Part shown: one piece after another, positions 28,901 through 36,768 of the stretch
Numbering within the stretch: position 1 is the stretch's first letter
Layout of the letters: each line of letters opens with the position of its first letter
Source of the DNA: Lactiplantibacillus daoliensis
Lineage (GTDB): Bacteria; Bacillota; Bacilli; Lactobacillales; Lactobacillaceae
Length of the DNA: 64,000 nucleotides
Direction: 5' to 3'
Assembly (NCBI RefSeq): GCF_005405005.1
Contig: NZ_BJDH01000008.1
Span: 78,159 to 142,158, forward strand
Position numbers and translations under genes: made by a program
Notes under the pieces: model-generated
The model's database searches: none
What the model was told of the DNA's origin: nothing
The model's input: only the letters and a program-made list of their open reading frames with translations

Positions 28901-29324
28901 CCTTGATCCAACCATGTCGGTTCGTCCGATATTGCAGGCTGCTATTTAGTGTAATCACACCATACGACGCACCTTGATTAATATGAGCAGTCCCAATCGA
29001 ACCAGAACCACTGGCTGCATACAAGGTGAAATCATCCGGTTCCGGCACATTAATATTGGGTGGTAGCTCAAACGTCATGGTATCGCCCTTTTTAACACTG
29101 GCACTATCGGGAATGCTCCAACTATAGTCGACCTCGTATTCGCCAGGCGGTAAGACTTCATCGTGCGTGTAAACTTTACCAGTACTATCTTTAATCACTG
29201 CACTATTGACATCTAAGCCAATGGCTTCGGTAATTTCGCGTGCTTGCCCAATCACAGGTGGACTAAATACCATCAGCGCTAAGCCAGTCACCGCGAATAA
29301 TATAAATCGCCAAAACTTGCGCAT
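25908..29324 (-). CDS. Secreted eight-repeat adhesin, truncated by frameshift
   Basis: 1138 residues in this frame, starting at the ATG nine bases after GGAGG (an ATG two codons earlier is too close). A signal peptide (MRKFWRFILFAVTGLALMVF, cut near GQA) is followed by an N-terminal adhesin-like domain and about eight units of roughly 120 residues. The unit pattern is (M)xKxxxWxDPNDxTKxNW...NPxITDxLSxNQTYV...LTYQT...ASIDRE. The units resemble DUF11/collagen-binding-type isopeptide beta domains, which is family inference. The frame stops at TAG 25908 inside unit eight because of one extra A (25911-25912); GCAGAATAGTGCC should read GCAGATAGTGCC by comparison with sister units. As it stands the product would be released, not anchored. 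Confidence 0.85.
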   Translation of the reverse strand: MRKFWRFILFAVTGLALMVFSPPVIGQAREITEAIGLDVNSAVIKDSTGKVYTHDEVLPPGEYEVDYSWSIPDSASVKKGDTMTFELPPNINVPEPDDFTLYAASGSGSIGTAHINQGASYGVITLNSSLQYRTNRHGWIKVGVESKVAGSVSMTKSASWSNPETPTVIDWRVVAQPNDGTTMKNPVIKDTFSSNQKYIAGSAEATDAAGQTIPVAVTTSYFGNSVTFKLTGSYTGNIVLSYQTQTKLPTGADTFTNNAVYSDDGGYKDSATASIDREAEPENPEPETPNETEPITMSKSVSWADPNDQTKLNWSIKVNDNGNTLVNPQIVDHLSPNQTYVTASAKLVNSLGEYQLVTVSTSGNSIVFMAVGSFTTSLHLTYQTTPNAASGLETFTNNADYTDDSGNKASANADIDRTVEPTPNPIGLTKSVAWTDPNDKTKLNWSLAVAANGNKLVNPSIVDKMSGNQTYVGGSVKAMTASGATIPVTATPNGTELSFQLSGTYTEDLKLTYQTTTDEAGTAATYTNIAFYVDEAGNRASANAAIEREATPVPKVPISMTKTAAWADPTDPTKIKWMLDVDANENTLVNPVVTDVLSPNHTYIDGTAEVRDLTGPLPFTVTVDGSKLVFKISGDYETDLEIKYQTQTTTPTGAATFDNVAVLDDENNNHAEANASIDREAPPVKDPIEMTKTATWVDPADQTKINWQLQVTANGNQMINPVITDQLSTNQTYVADSAKVIDATGQNVPVTVSVAGSQLTFAFKGTLTSDLTLTYQTTTNAPTGEETFDNAAVFTDDNDNHAETDTSIDREAPPEEPEKVPIEMAKTATWVDPNDQTKINWQLQVTTNKNLLKNPVITDLLAGEQTYVADSAKAVAADGTVMPVTVTVTGNELKFSFSGEYGSDFTLTYQTTTNSPTGAANYANVAVLDDDDNNHAEANSSIDREAPPVEPAKEPITMAKTAVWSDPNDKTKINWQLKVTANGNQLVNPVITDVLSDNQTYVADSVKVETADGTTVPVVATVTGNILTMKLSGSLTSDLTVTYQTTTNEPTGAAVFANAAEFEDDNGNHAEGGSSIDRENPPVEPISDPVTMTKVAAWADMNDRTKINWTLAIAANGNELANPVITDELSDNQTYVAE

Positions 29325-29600
29325 CTTCATTCTCCTCCATTCAGTTTATTACCAAGCAAGCACTACTCACTTGATACCCAAAAGTTACCACGCCTGTACT
29401 TTATAAGATTAAGACAAGGTCTCATTCGTTAAGCTTACTAACCGGCTGTAACCCCGGAAAACTAAGGATTTCATAAAATTAGTAATTATTTAAATTCAAT
29501 CTAAGCACTGTGAGCTAGTATTCAATCATCGTCATTAATAAAAGCATTCATGGTTCAATTATCACGGTATTAATAGTCATAACTAACATTGGACCAGCAA
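29325..29600. other. Intergenic, nothing recognised
   Basis: AT-rich space between the adhesin ribosome site and the amtB terminator. It should hold the adhesin promoter on the minus strand; no clear promoter boxes, repeats or ORFs were found. Confidence 0.5.
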
Positions 29601-29648
29601 AAAAAAGACTAGCACAACGTCACTAAACTGTGACCTCGTACCAGTCTT
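29601..29648 (-). terminator. Terminator of amtB
   Basis: AAGACT/AGTCTT (29605-29610 with 29643-29648) with inner GTCAC/GTGAC; eight T follow on the minus strand. Confidence 0.85.
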
Positions 29649-29659
29649 CTTAAACATCA

Positions 29660-30976
29660 TCAGCGGAACCTTTCGTGATTAGCCATTAACTTTGCCAGTT
29701 GACCTTGAAATTCGTTACTGTGCGTTTGAATATCGCTCAATTCAGAACTCATCGACACGGTATAATCCGCCACTTCACCATGCTCACCTTGATCCAAGCC
29801 GAGTTTTTCTTCGTCAACATCAACTCGCATTTTAACCACGCGTTTCAACAGAACAATAATCGCAATGCACATCACAGTCGTAAAAGCGATTGTAAATGCT
29901 GTCGCCAGCAGTTGTAACCCAAATAACTTGAACCCACCGCCATAAAATAGACCGTTGATTGTAACCGTTGAATTAACCGCTTTGGTCGCAAATAATCCGG
30001 TCATGATACTCCCCATGATACCGGAAACCCCATGACAACCAAAGGCATCTAAGGCATCATCAATTCCTAATCGTGGCTTGAGTAATGTAATAAAGGCGTA
30101 ACTAGTCATCGTCGCAATCATGCCAATCCAGAAGGCCCCGGTCGTGGTCACATAACCACAAGCTGGGGTAATCGCAACTAAGCCACACAAGGTCCCAGTA
30201 CAAACGCCAACTAAGGTTGGTTTTCCTTTGGTAATCATATCAATGACCATCCAAGTCATCATCGAAGTCGCCGTCGCCACCGTTGTGGTCAAAAAGGCCT
30301 GAATCGCCACACCATTCATTGCTAAAGCAGAACCGGCGTTGAACCCATACCAGCCGATCCACAGAATGGCCGTTCCAAGTAAAACCCAGAGAATGTTGTA
30401 ATGTTGCGTTTCACCTTTTCCATAGTTGTATCGTGGTCCTAAAAAGGCTGAAAGGACTAACGCTGTGATGCCGGCATTGATATGCACGACCGTTCCACCA
30501 GCAAAGTCGATCACGCCTAAATGGGCTAGGAAGCCGTTGTCCCAAACCATATGCACCATTGGATAATAAATCAAAATTGACCAGAAAATAATAAACGATA
30601 ATAAAAACTTAAAACGAATTCGCCCAACGACTGCCCCAACAAACAAGGCCGGTGTAATAATTGCAAACATCATCTGAAAAATCATGTAGAGTCCGGTTGG
30701 AATTTTCGTTGGCGTCAGTGCGGCCAAGTTGACCCCATGTAACCAAACCGACTTCAAATCTCCCACGACACCACCTAAGTTACCCGAAAACGATAGCGAA
30801 TAACCAACTAAAATCCAGAGTAGAATGGCTAAGCCACAAATCATAAAAACTGATAACATTGTATTGACAACGTTGCGTTTAGAAACTAACCCCCCATAGA
30901 AAAAAGCTAAACCGGGAGTCATGAACAAGACCAATATACTTGATAAAACTAAGAACGTTGAATTTGCAGCACTCAT
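29660..30976 (-). CDS. amtB: Ammonium transporter AmtB
   Basis: 438 residues with eleven hydrophobic spans. Typical Amt signatures are present: FMTPGLAFFYGGLV at the N-terminus, GYSLSF, MVHMVWDNGFLAHLGVIDFAGGTVVHINAG (with a conserved His), and DALDAFGCHGVSGIMG (second conserved His). It carries ammonium into the cell. The C-terminal cytosolic tail is long (about 55 residues). The ATG at 30974-30976 has GGGAG eight bases upstream; an ORF extends eight codons further without a ribosome site. No glnK gene is beside it. A GlnR-type operator lies upstream, so it is probably repressed when nitrogen is plentiful. Confidence 0.96.
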   Translation of the reverse strand: MSAANSTFLVLSSILVLFMTPGLAFFYGGLVSKRNVVNTMLSVFMICGLAILLWILVGYSLSFSGNLGGVVGDLKSVWLHGVNLAALTPTKIPTGLYMIFQMMFAIITPALFVGAVVGRIRFKFLLSFIIFWSILIYYPMVHMVWDNGFLAHLGVIDFAGGTVVHINAGITALVLSAFLGPRYNYGKGETQHYNILWVLLGTAILWIGWYGFNAGSALAMNGVAIQAFLTTTVATATSMMTWMVIDMITKGKPTLVGVCTGTLCGLVAITPACGYVTTTGAFWIGMIATMTSYAFITLLKPRLGIDDALDAFGCHGVSGIMGSIMTGLFATKAVNSTVTINGLFYGGGFKLFGLQLLATAFTIAFTTVMCIAIIVLLKRVVKMRVDVDEEKLGLDQGEHGEVADYTVSMSSELSDIQTHSNEFQGQLAKLMANHERFR

Positions 30977-31097
30977 AATAACAACTCCCATCCGTACCAT
31001 TTGATGTAAGAAATTATAACATTAATTATGAGGTTTGCTCATTATTTTTTAATTTTTTGCCTTTTTATATGTTTTTAAAGCCTGCCCATATGTTAAT

Positions 31098-31187
31098 TTA
31101 GTGACTTTCACTAATTAAATGTTACGTTTTATCACATATAGCAATCAACAAATAATTATCGAAAAAAATAAATTACGCAATATTGCG
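31098..31187. promoter_or_regulatory. GlnR-like box and further inverted repeats upstream of amtB
   Basis: TGTTACGTTTTATCACA (31120-31136) fits the GlnR/TnrA consensus TGTNAN7TNACA exactly. It lies 144 bases upstream of the amtB start. Directly beside it TTAGTGA and TCACTAA (31098-31114) form a 7-base inverted repeat with a 3-base spacer, and CGCAATATTGCG (31176-31187) is a perfect palindrome between the divergent genes. A TATAAT-like -10 on the minus strand is at 31013-31018. The other two repeats may serve other regulators. Confidence 0.6.
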
Positions 31188-31323
31188 GTAACTGTCTCTG
31201 ACTTAAGATTCCACTAAAACAAAGGGATTTCTCGAATTTTCTTGGCAAAATTAGTATAACCATGGTAGAATTTTACTAAACAGAACGTTTAATGCGTCAA
31301 CTAATTATGGTGGGATGATTTTT

Positions 31324-31590
31324 ATGCAACAAAAGCTGACAAGTCGAGGACGATTCGCTTTAATCGTTATTTTAACCATTATCAGTGTCGGGACGGCCCT
31401 CTTAGGTAAATGGGGCCGCACCGCAAGTGTCATCCTGATTGGATTCGCACTTGCAAGCTTAACTAGCGGTTGTCTACGGTTCTGCAAGGCCCGTGGACTC
31501 CAACAAGGCAGTAGCATGTTATTTTCACTCGTGATTGCCGCGGGTTACGTGCTCGTTATTCTAGGTAGCTATGGCTATTTCCGTGGCTAA
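31324..31590 (+). CDS. Small three-span membrane protein
   Basis: 88 residues, started at the ATG nine bases after GGTGGG; an ATG three codons earlier overlaps the ribosome site. Hydrophobic spans lie at about 10-29, 34-50 and 60-82, with a Lys/Arg-rich loop (RFCKARGLQQG) between spans two and three. I do not recognise the family. It is divergent from amtB and has its own strong terminator, so it is probably expressed alone. Confidence 0.7.
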   Translation: MQQKLTSRGRFALIVILTIISVGTALLGKWGRTASVILIGFALASLTSGCLRFCKARGLQQGSSMLFSLVIAAGYVLVILGSYGYFRG

Positions 31591-31613
31591 TGATCAGTTA
31601 TTTTAGACAACTA

Positions 31614-31659
31614 AAATGACCTGCGATGACTCGCTTGAGTCGTCACAGGTCATTTTTTT
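31614..31659 (+). terminator. Strong terminator of the small membrane protein gene
   Basis: A 19-base stem (31614-31632 with 31637-31655, one mismatch) with a 4-base loop GCTT and a run of seven T. Confidence 0.93.
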
Positions 31660-31681
31660 CAGTGGTTACATTATTGATTTC

Positions 31682-32012
31682 CGCCTGCCGGTCGGCATCT
31701 AAAAGGCTGGAACGCCGTGGACCATTTTAAAGCCAAAAGGCGGTCTTTAAAACTGGCCTTGTCCTAAGTCCGGAAAACCACCGTACTAAGGACAACTTCA
31801 CGGCTGAGCCTTTTAGGTGCCAACCTCTCGACTAAATAGTTATGACGCAAATTCCAAATAAACGGCTATTCAACGTCGGGTGAGTCAGAATTGGCTCAGT
31901 GGTGTTATTTATCTTAGTTGCTGGTTTTGCGACTTAGATAAAGCCCGGCTTACGAGACCGCACTTTGGCTCGGAAACGCGGCTACCACGTTCCAGCCAAT
32001 TCTGATTCACCC
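31682..32012. repeat. Composite structured repeat, class I, copy 2 (inverted)
   Basis: The reverse-complement arrangement of the 13.6 kb copy. It begins CGCCTGCCGG, then arm B on the minus strand (31690-31825; GGCATCTAAAAGGCT against AGCCTTTTAGGTGCC). The linker CTCTCG...AACGTCGGG follows, then arm C on the plus strand (31876-32012). Arm C closes with a 19-base stem containing one G-T pair (31876-31894 with 31994-32012). In arm B the inner stem is TTGTCC/GGACAA where copy 1 has TTGGTC/GACCAA, a compensatory change. Confidence 0.8.
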
Positions 32013-32041
32013 AGAGTGGCAAAAACAGCTTTTTTTCACAG

Positions 32042-33475
32042 CTAAGCACGTTGCCGTTTTAACAAACGTATGCCCGTAATCACGGTTGCAATCAAACAAA
32101 TTACGAGTGCAACCATGAACGCAACCCGCATCCCGTCAATAAAAACTTCTGGGTGAGCCGGTAAATATGACGTCACTTTATACCCAGCCGACTGACTCAT
32201 CGCTGAGAATAAAACTGTCGTTGCTAGTGAAATCCCGATAATCATCCCGAGTTCGCGCGCTAAGGCGTTAATCCCACCAGCGACACCTAAGTCTTTCACC
32301 TCAACTGAGCTCATGACAATCGAATTATTTGGCGCTTGGAAGATCCCGTTTCCGAAACCGACCAGTCCAATGAAGAACATGAAGAACCATAGCGGCGTCG
32401 TCAAACTAGCAAACATATAGCCAATCTGACTCAACGTAATCAAGACCAACCCGATAAATGTTAATAGTTCTGGCCCAATTTTGTCAGAGATTGCACCAGC
32501 GATTGGCGCCACGATTACTTGAACAATTGGGAATGTCATTAAAGCATAACCAGCATAATTGGCAGCTAAGCCACGGGCATTTTCCAAGTAAAATGGTGAA
32601 ATAACATTAAAGAAGAAATTTGCCACGAAGATCAGAAACGCACAGAGAATACTAATTGAAAAACGCGAATTTTTAAATAGTTGCAGCGCTAAAATTGGAT
32701 TATCATGATGTAACTCAACCCGGACAAAAATCACTGTGGCAATAATTGCAATGACAAACGCACCCAGAATAATCGGCTTCGTAAATCCAATTTCTTGGCC
32801 GATAAAGACGCCGGCAAACAAGCTGACCATCATGACCGCAAATAAGACAGCGCCAGGCTTATCAATCGGCTGCTTACTCATCGTAATGTCTTTTGGCAAA
32901 ATGATCTGGCCCAAGATAATTGCTAAAATTCCCACAGGCACGTTTATCCAGAAAATATATCCCCAGCTTAAATGAGCTAAAATCAGGCCACCAATCCCAG
33001 GTCCGGCAATACTCCCCAACGCGACAAAAGAACCAATCATGCCCAATGCGCGACCACGTTCTTGAAAGGGAAAGACTTCGGTAATAATCCCGTTATTCGC
33101 ACTCATCGTCATTGCGGCACCAACCGCTTGTAGACTTCGGGCAACCAACAACATCACCAGACCAGAGTTAAATCCACACAACAGTGACCCAACCGTGAAT
33201 AAGACAGACCCAATTTTAAAGATCCGAATCTTGCCGTGAGAATCGCCTAATTTCCCAAATAATAACAATAACGCACAAATAATAATCAAATAGATTGAGA
33301 CGACCCATTCGGCTTGATTCATTGGAATCGCCAGCGACTTACTCATCACTGGCAAAGCAATATTGACGATACTACCATCCAGGGTCGACATAAATGTAAA
33401 TAAACAGACGGCAACTAAGATCCACCAACGCCGTTTTTGGATTTGGGGATCAGCCGCAAATGAGGGTGTTTTCAT
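32042..33475 (-). CDS. DHA2-type (14-span) MFS multidrug exporter
   Basis: 477 residues with about fourteen hydrophobic spans, as in the EmrB/QacA branch. Hallmarks: STLDGSIVNIALPVM in span 1, LFGKLGDSHGKIRIF in the 2-3 loop, and RSLQAVGAAMTMSANNGIITEVFP with GRALGMIGSFVALGSIAGPGIGGLI, the antiporter motif of span 5. It should expel hydrophobic or cationic compounds using proton motive force. Its start overlaps the stop of the PadR gene by four bases (ATGA), with AAGGAAG upstream, so the two are translationally coupled and the pump is almost certainly under PadR-type control. Confidence 0.92.
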   Translation of the reverse strand: MKTPSFAADPQIQKRRWWILVAVCLFTFMSTLDGSIVNIALPVMSKSLAIPMNQAEWVVSIYLIIICALLLLFGKLGDSHGKIRIFKIGSVLFTVGSLLCGFNSGLVMLLVARSLQAVGAAMTMSANNGIITEVFPFQERGRALGMIGSFVALGSIAGPGIGGLILAHLSWGYIFWINVPVGILAIILGQIILPKDITMSKQPIDKPGAVLFAVMMVSLFAGVFIGQEIGFTKPIILGAFVIAIIATVIFVRVELHHDNPILALQLFKNSRFSISILCAFLIFVANFFFNVISPFYLENARGLAANYAGYALMTFPIVQVIVAPIAGAISDKIGPELLTFIGLVLITLSQIGYMFASLTTPLWFFMFFIGLVGFGNGIFQAPNNSIVMSSVEVKDLGVAGGINALARELGMIIGISLATTVLFSAMSQSAGYKVTSYLPAHPEVFIDGMRVAFMVALVICLIATVITGIRLLKRQRA

Positions 33476-34014
33476 ATTTCTGCTTCCTTCTTTGTTTGAA
33501 TTAGCCGAGTGACCCAGTCAAACTGTGTCTGTGCTCGGACAGTTTGTAGCTCATTCACCAATAAAGCATCGGTGATATCAGCCGCGACCATATGGACATT
33601 ATGTTGTAACTGTAACTGATGTTCGGCCAATCTAGTTAACTGACCTTGGGCAAAGGCTTGAAAGTCAGCTAAGACGGTTAACTGCTGCGGCAACGTCAAC
33701 AAATGTAAAAAGTTCAGTTTGATCTGAAACGTCAATTGGGTTTGTTTATTCAACCCCACTGCCGCCATCATCAACTGCCAGAAATGTTGCTGACCTGTTT
33801 CCGTCAGTGTCGCCACTTTCTGGGGGCGTTTGCTCGTGGTCGCCTTGAAATCCAAGGTTAACTCATCCGCTGCGGCTAATTTGTCTAATAATGGATAAAG
33901 GGCACCAAAACTAATCGTCAACTCTTGCCCGACCACACTGATCAGTGCCTTACGCAATTGATAACCGGTCATTGGTCGATCCATTAATTGACCTAAAATA
34001 AATAATTCATACAT
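33472..34014 (-). CDS. PadR-family transcriptional regulator
   Basis: 180 residues. The N-terminal winged helix is of PadR type: MYELFILGQLMDRPMTGYQLRKAL, then SFGALYPLLDKLAAADELTL, and KRPQKVATLTETGQQHF as wing. The C-terminal half is helical (PadR C-terminal dimer domain, like the AphA/PadR-s2 group). It is first in an operon with the DHA2 exporter. AAGGTG precedes its ATG. A 9-base inverted repeat 34 bases upstream is a likely self-operator. The inducing compound is unknown. Confidence 0.9.
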   Translation of the reverse strand: MYELFILGQLMDRPMTGYQLRKALISVVGQELTISFGALYPLLDKLAAADELTLDFKATTSKRPQKVATLTETGQQHFWQLMMAAVGLNKQTQLTFQIKLNFLHLLTLPQQLTVLADFQAFAQGQLTRLAEHQLQLQHNVHMVAADITDALLVNELQTVRAQTQFDWVTRLIQTKKEAEI

Positions 34015-34047
34015 TTTTAATCACCTTACTTCTAGAACTTCACCAGT

Positions 34048-34070
34048 ATATATATCTTTTAGATATATAT
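34048..34070. promoter_or_regulatory. Inverted repeat, likely PadR operator
   Basis: ATATATATC (34048-34056) and GATATATAT (34062-34070) are perfect complements around TTTTA, in the promoter region of the PadR-exporter operon. It differs from the ATGT-8N-ACAT operator of phenolic-acid PadR proteins. Confidence 0.5.
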
Positions 34071-34192
34071 CAAGCAATTGGCTATTTTACCGATAAAATT
34101 CACTTTTTTAACCAATAGAAAACAGACTAAAAGCAACGGTTCCCTAGTAAAACGTGCTATGATTAAACGATAACAATGAAGGGGGTTACCAG

Positions 34193-35359
34193 ATGAGTTC
34201 AATTATGGAAGATTTACAATTGGCCGAACAACAGGCCCACCTTATCAATCTCTACCAAGCCAATAGCGATGTGGTTTACACCGGCTATATTGACAGTCTG
34301 GCACCCGATGGCGTCGTCCTGAACACTTACGACGACGCTGGGCTTCAAGACGGCGCAGTTTTCATGCGCTACCGCGTCATTGACGAAGTGGAAACGATGA
34401 GTGAAGATTTAGATAACATGGCTTTTCGCATCGAAAATGCTGATACGGAAGGCTTAAGTACCGTGCCACAATCCCCGGTTCATTTCAACGCCGAACACGC
34501 CGAACTGTCCCAGATTTTAGCGGACGCTTTGACCCAGCAACAGATCATCCTGTTAGTCGTTGCTAATAACGACAACTACTTAGAGGGTCAGGTACAGGGA
34601 CTAGCGGAAGATACCTTCGATTTCATGCCATTTGATAAATTTAACTATAGTCAACAAAAGTCCCGCGCGCTCAATTACGATGCGGTCAATATTATTGAAT
34701 TCCGCGGAAATGAGTTATTGCTTGAAAGTGCCTATGTGAAAACAGCTTACCATCACGTTGATGCCATTAAGGCTACCGGCGCTCATGCGATCAATGATAG
34801 CTTGGTGAATGCCCAAGCTAAACACGATCTCATTGCCATTCGTTCCGCCGATGGCTCCGACATGTTCTTCGTTGGTTTCGTCAACACGTTGAACGCTGAC
34901 AGTGTCGTCATCAATTTGGTCGATATGACCGGCCAATTTGGTGGCTACACGCTCTGCCGACGTTCTCTAATTGAATCGGTCACGATCCAATCAGACTACT
35001 TGCAAACGATGCGTGGCTTTATCGAATTGAATCAACAATATGAATTGAATGTTCAACCCGTTTTGAACGATGAACGTTTATTTGATGGCACGACCGATTT
35101 ATTTGAAGCACAATTGCGACAGGCAAGTAACTTCAATAACCTCTTACACCTCACAACTGAAAATCCGATGTTACCGGACATGACTGGTTATCCAGGTACG
35201 GTTACCAACGGCCACTTTATTTTTTATAACGTGGAAGACGATAACCAAATTAATCGCGTTGGTACCTTAATCGAACTGGACTCAGTGGTCGAATTGTCAT
35301 TTGGCTATATGGACGCCTACTTGTTAGAGAAACGTTTGAAAGACGCCGGCGATTTATAA
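34193..35359 (+). CDS. Unrecognised protein with four internal beta-domain repeats
   Basis: 388 residues, acidic, cytosolic. I do not recognise a named family. Four segments share a pattern of a short beta domain: VYTGYIDSLAPDGVVLNTYD (about 27-46), LEGQVQGLAEDTFDFMPFD (about 128-146), FVGFVNTLNADSVVINLVD (about 226-244) and PGTVTNGHFIFYNVED (about 338-353). Each runs G-x-(V/I)-x-x-L-x-x-D-x-(V/F) and is followed by a RxxIxxVE- or IELDSVVEL-like strand. This resembles Sm-like or other small beta barrels, used for RNA or protein contacts, which is inference. GGGGG lies seven bases before the ATG. It is divergent from the PadR operon and has its own terminator. Confidence 0.8.
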   Translation: MSSIMEDLQLAEQQAHLINLYQANSDVVYTGYIDSLAPDGVVLNTYDDAGLQDGAVFMRYRVIDEVETMSEDLDNMAFRIENADTEGLSTVPQSPVHFNAEHAELSQILADALTQQQIILLVVANNDNYLEGQVQGLAEDTFDFMPFDKFNYSQQKSRALNYDAVNIIEFRGNELLLESAYVKTAYHHVDAIKATGAHAINDSLVNAQAKHDLIAIRSADGSDMFFVGFVNTLNADSVVINLVDMTGQFGGYTLCRRSLIESVTIQSDYLQTMRGFIELNQQYELNVQPVLNDERLFDGTTDLFEAQLRQASNFNNLLHLTTENPMLPDMTGYPGTVTNGHFIFYNVEDDNQINRVGTLIELDSVVELSFGYMDAYLLEKRLKDAGDL

Positions 35360-35372
35360 ACAGTACTTTACT

Positions 35373-35426
35373 AAAATAAAAGGAAGCCTGAATTCATAAC
35401 ACGAAATTCGAGCTTCCTTTTATTTT
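35373..35426. terminator. Bidirectional terminator
   Basis: AAAATAAAAGGAAGC (35373-35387) pairs with GCTTCCTTTTATTTT (35412-35426), with a further GAATT/AATTC inner pairing; it serves both convergent genes and overlaps the end of the minus-strand regulator gene. Confidence 0.88.
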
Positions 35427-36718
35427 GCCTGATAAATTGTTTGACTGATTACCTTAATAAAATCTGCTAAATTACTAGGATCAGCGAGAGTATGAATTTC
35501 AAAGAAACTAATATCATTTAAAAGTTCATTAGAACGAATCCGTAACTGATCAGAAATAAAGAATATATGTTCATGCGGTTGGATCAACTCGTCTAATTTA
35601 AACATATTATTACAGATCACAATTGGAATGTGCGGCTGTAAAACAGCTGCCAGTTGTGTCTGCAACTGATATCCTGCCACTAAATCGTTCGTATAAATAA
35701 TAACTTTAGCTTTACCTTGATTGCGCGTAAAGGTTCCTTCATTAAGAAATTTTACAAAGGGTCGGTCAATATCATAAATTGTAAACGGACACGGCTGTTT
35801 CAAGGAATCTGTTATTTCATGAACTGGAAAATAAATATTTAGTATTGCTTGTTCATGGTATTGAAAATTAGTCAAAGCGAGCCGATACACGGTGTCATTT
35901 TCACTATTTTTATATTTTTCAAAAAAGTCTTGATAGTCACCATGCAGTTGCATCACATTATTCACAGGTGATAATCGTAAATATTCGGTGATAAATTGCT
36001 GTCTTTCGACTGACATAGCCTGCAAGCTGAAATTTTCCACGTCACTTGAATTAGTCGACAACAAGTAAAAGACCAAGGCAACATATGACTCCGTATCTGG
36101 CAACCGAATTCCAGTCAATCGCTGATAATCCTCAACTAATTGGCTTAATAACCGTTTTAACTGTGGCTTGCTCACCTGACTTTTAAAGATCATTTTCAAA
36201 TATAAATTATCAATGCGCCGATTAATCCGCGGCAATGTCAATTGTGCTAAAGCAAAGTCCAACCAAAGCTTATTACCAATCAAAATAACCCCTTGTTTAT
36301 TTCCTTGGACCCTGACGTGCCATGGACGGCAAACTATTTTCAATTTTTTAAGCGTCCGATTGATCAATGAAACTGAAATGTGTAGCGTATCTTCTAAATT
36401 TTGAATCGTACATTGTTCATCCTTGGTATATAAATACCAATATATTAAGAATGGCCAATCCTTGGCTAAGGCTAAATGATCATCACCGAATTCTTCAGAA
36501 GCAACTACCTTCACCAATCTTGCGGCGTCTTCAATAAAGTAAGCTCGCTTTTCCTTATCATAAATGACTAATTGACTTGAAAAATTAGCATTGATGCTTC
36601 GAATATCGTTCGTAATTGTTCTTGATGACACATTAAACTTTTCGGCCAATTGCTGACTCGATAGATAGTTAGCTTCTTGATTGAAAGCCGTTAAAATTTG
36701 TCGCTGACGATTCAGCAT
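35420..36718 (-). CDS. BglG/LicR/Mga-type PTS-linked regulator
   Basis: 432 residues when started at the ATG nine bases after AAGGG. The N-terminus is an HTH_11 domain (RQRQILTAFNQEANYLSSQQ, then VSSRTITNDIRSIN). A second helix-turn-helix of Mga type is likely near 90-120 (CTIQNLEDTLHISVSLINRTL). The middle is PRD-like, and the C-terminus resembles an EIIB domain (KVIIYTNDLVAGYQLQTQL...VICNNMFKL). Such proteins sense sugar flux by PTS-dependent phosphorylation. It is the last gene of the GH1-EIIC operon, 50 bases downstream, and probably activates it. Confidence 0.85.
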   Translation of the reverse strand: MLNRQRQILTAFNQEANYLSSQQLAEKFNVSSRTITNDIRSINANFSSQLVIYDKEKRAYFIEDAARLVKVVASEEFGDDHLALAKDWPFLIYWYLYTKDEQCTIQNLEDTLHISVSLINRTLKKLKIVCRPWHVRVQGNKQGVILIGNKLWLDFALAQLTLPRINRRIDNLYLKMIFKSQVSKPQLKRLLSQLVEDYQRLTGIRLPDTESYVALVFYLLSTNSSDVENFSLQAMSVERQQFITEYLRLSPVNNVMQLHGDYQDFFEKYKNSENDTVYRLALTNFQYHEQAILNIYFPVHEITDSLKQPCPFTIYDIDRPFVKFLNEGTFTRNQGKAKVIIYTNDLVAGYQLQTQLAAVLQPHIPIVICNNMFKLDELIQPHEHIFFISDQLRIRSNELLNDISFFEIHTLADPSNLADFIKVISQTIYQAK

Positions 36719-36768
36719 CGCTATCATCCCTTACAGCAACACGTCATCAGTCAAACCACCGTGTCACC

